DNA of 7,180 bases, from contig CAMWMM010000251.1 of assembly GCA_947175285.1 (NCBI GenBank), positions 1 through 7,180 of the forward strand, in the 5' to 3' direction. Origin of the DNA: an uncultured Lachnospiraceae bacterium (lineage in GTDB: Bacteria; Bacillota_A; Clostridia; Lachnospirales; Lachnospiraceae). Of the stretch, positions 7,036 to 7,180 are shown one piece after another; the stretch's first letter is position 1, and every line of letters begins with the position of its first letter. Under the pieces are notes generated by a model. It saw only the letters and a program-made list of their open reading frames with translations, was not told the DNA's origin and did no database searches. Made by a program: the position numbers and the translations under genes.

Positions 7036-7180
7036 CTATTTTACAACTCTTCCATAAGCCTCAATCTGACTAAGTGCCGGAAAAGGAGACGGGTCATCTG
7101 CCTTTATCAGACTGCCAAGCTTTATCCATGTTACCCGCTTCGGCTCAAAGGTGATCACATGCGGCAGACTTCTCTTTTCC
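7036..7180 (-). CDS. C-terminal end of a protein with a possible galactose-binding-like (F5/8 type C) domain, cut by window edge
   Basis: An open frame enters from the window edge and ends at a TAG at 7036-7038, leaving 47 residues. The piece alternates predicted beta strands (VITFEPKRVTWIKLGSL) and finishes with PSPFPALSQIEAYGRV. The closing pattern of Ala-Leu-x-x-Ile-Glu-x-Tyr-Gly resembles the last strand of discoidin/CBM32-type domains, which often sit at the ends of glycoside hydrolases. That would fit a carbohydrate-related neighbourhood, but too little is visible to name the protein. Reality as a coding end is supported by the terminator placed 10 bases after its stop. Transcription of the following repressor is probably separate because of that terminator. 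Confidence 0.65.
   Translation of the reverse strand, partial: EKRSLPHVITFEPKRVTWIKLGSLIKADDPSPFPALSQIEAYGRVVK

Noticed and set aside
1..7180. Mobile elements, CRISPR repeats, tRNA or rRNA genes
   Set aside because: No direct-repeat arrays, transposase or integrase frames, terminal inverted repeats or tRNA-like cloverleafs were seen; nearly all bases are in housekeeping genes.

Overview
The window looks like an ordinary chromosomal stretch from an anaerobic Clostridia member, most likely Lachnospiraceae. The evidence is the AddB-type (not RecBCD) nuclease-helicase subunit, a compact glycogen phosphorylase of the type seen in gut Clostridia, strong AGGAGG-like ribosome binding sites, AT-leaning spacers and intrinsic terminators with short T tracts. 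This assignment rests on protein resemblance recalled from the families, not on a database search. Every gene lies on the minus strand, so transcription runs from high to low coordinates.

In transcription order: (1) 7180-7036 is the last 47 codons of a protein whose end resembles a galactose-binding-like (F5/8 type C) carbohydrate-binding domain, closed by a strong hairpin terminator. (2) 6904-5915 is a full-length LacI-family repressor. Its promoter has its -35 box inside the preceding terminator hairpin, and three tandem GGAAA/TTTCC palindromes cover the start of the transcript. (3) 5832-3523 is glycogen phosphorylase GlgP, 82 bases after the repressor, with no recognisable terminator between them. 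(4) 3496-3077 is a HIT-family nucleotide-binding protein, 26 bases after glgP. (5) 2945-2004 is cysteine synthase CysK, with its own near-consensus promoter, a palindrome just downstream of the start site, and a clear terminator. (6) 1889-1 is the first 629 codons of AddB, with an extended -10 promoter packed against the cysK terminator; it runs off the window.

The likely logic is a repressor-glgP-HIT unit in which a LacI-type regulator, sensing an unknown sugar or metabolite, controls glycogen breakdown to glucose-1-phosphate and probably its own synthesis. It is followed by independently promoted cysteine biosynthesis and double-strand-break repair genes. No mobile element, CRISPR array, tRNA or rRNA was seen, and no gene-free stretch exceeds about 131 bases. 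I found no evidence of a new multi-gene system. The most notable signals are regulatory: the tandem operator array, and promoters interleaved with terminators.
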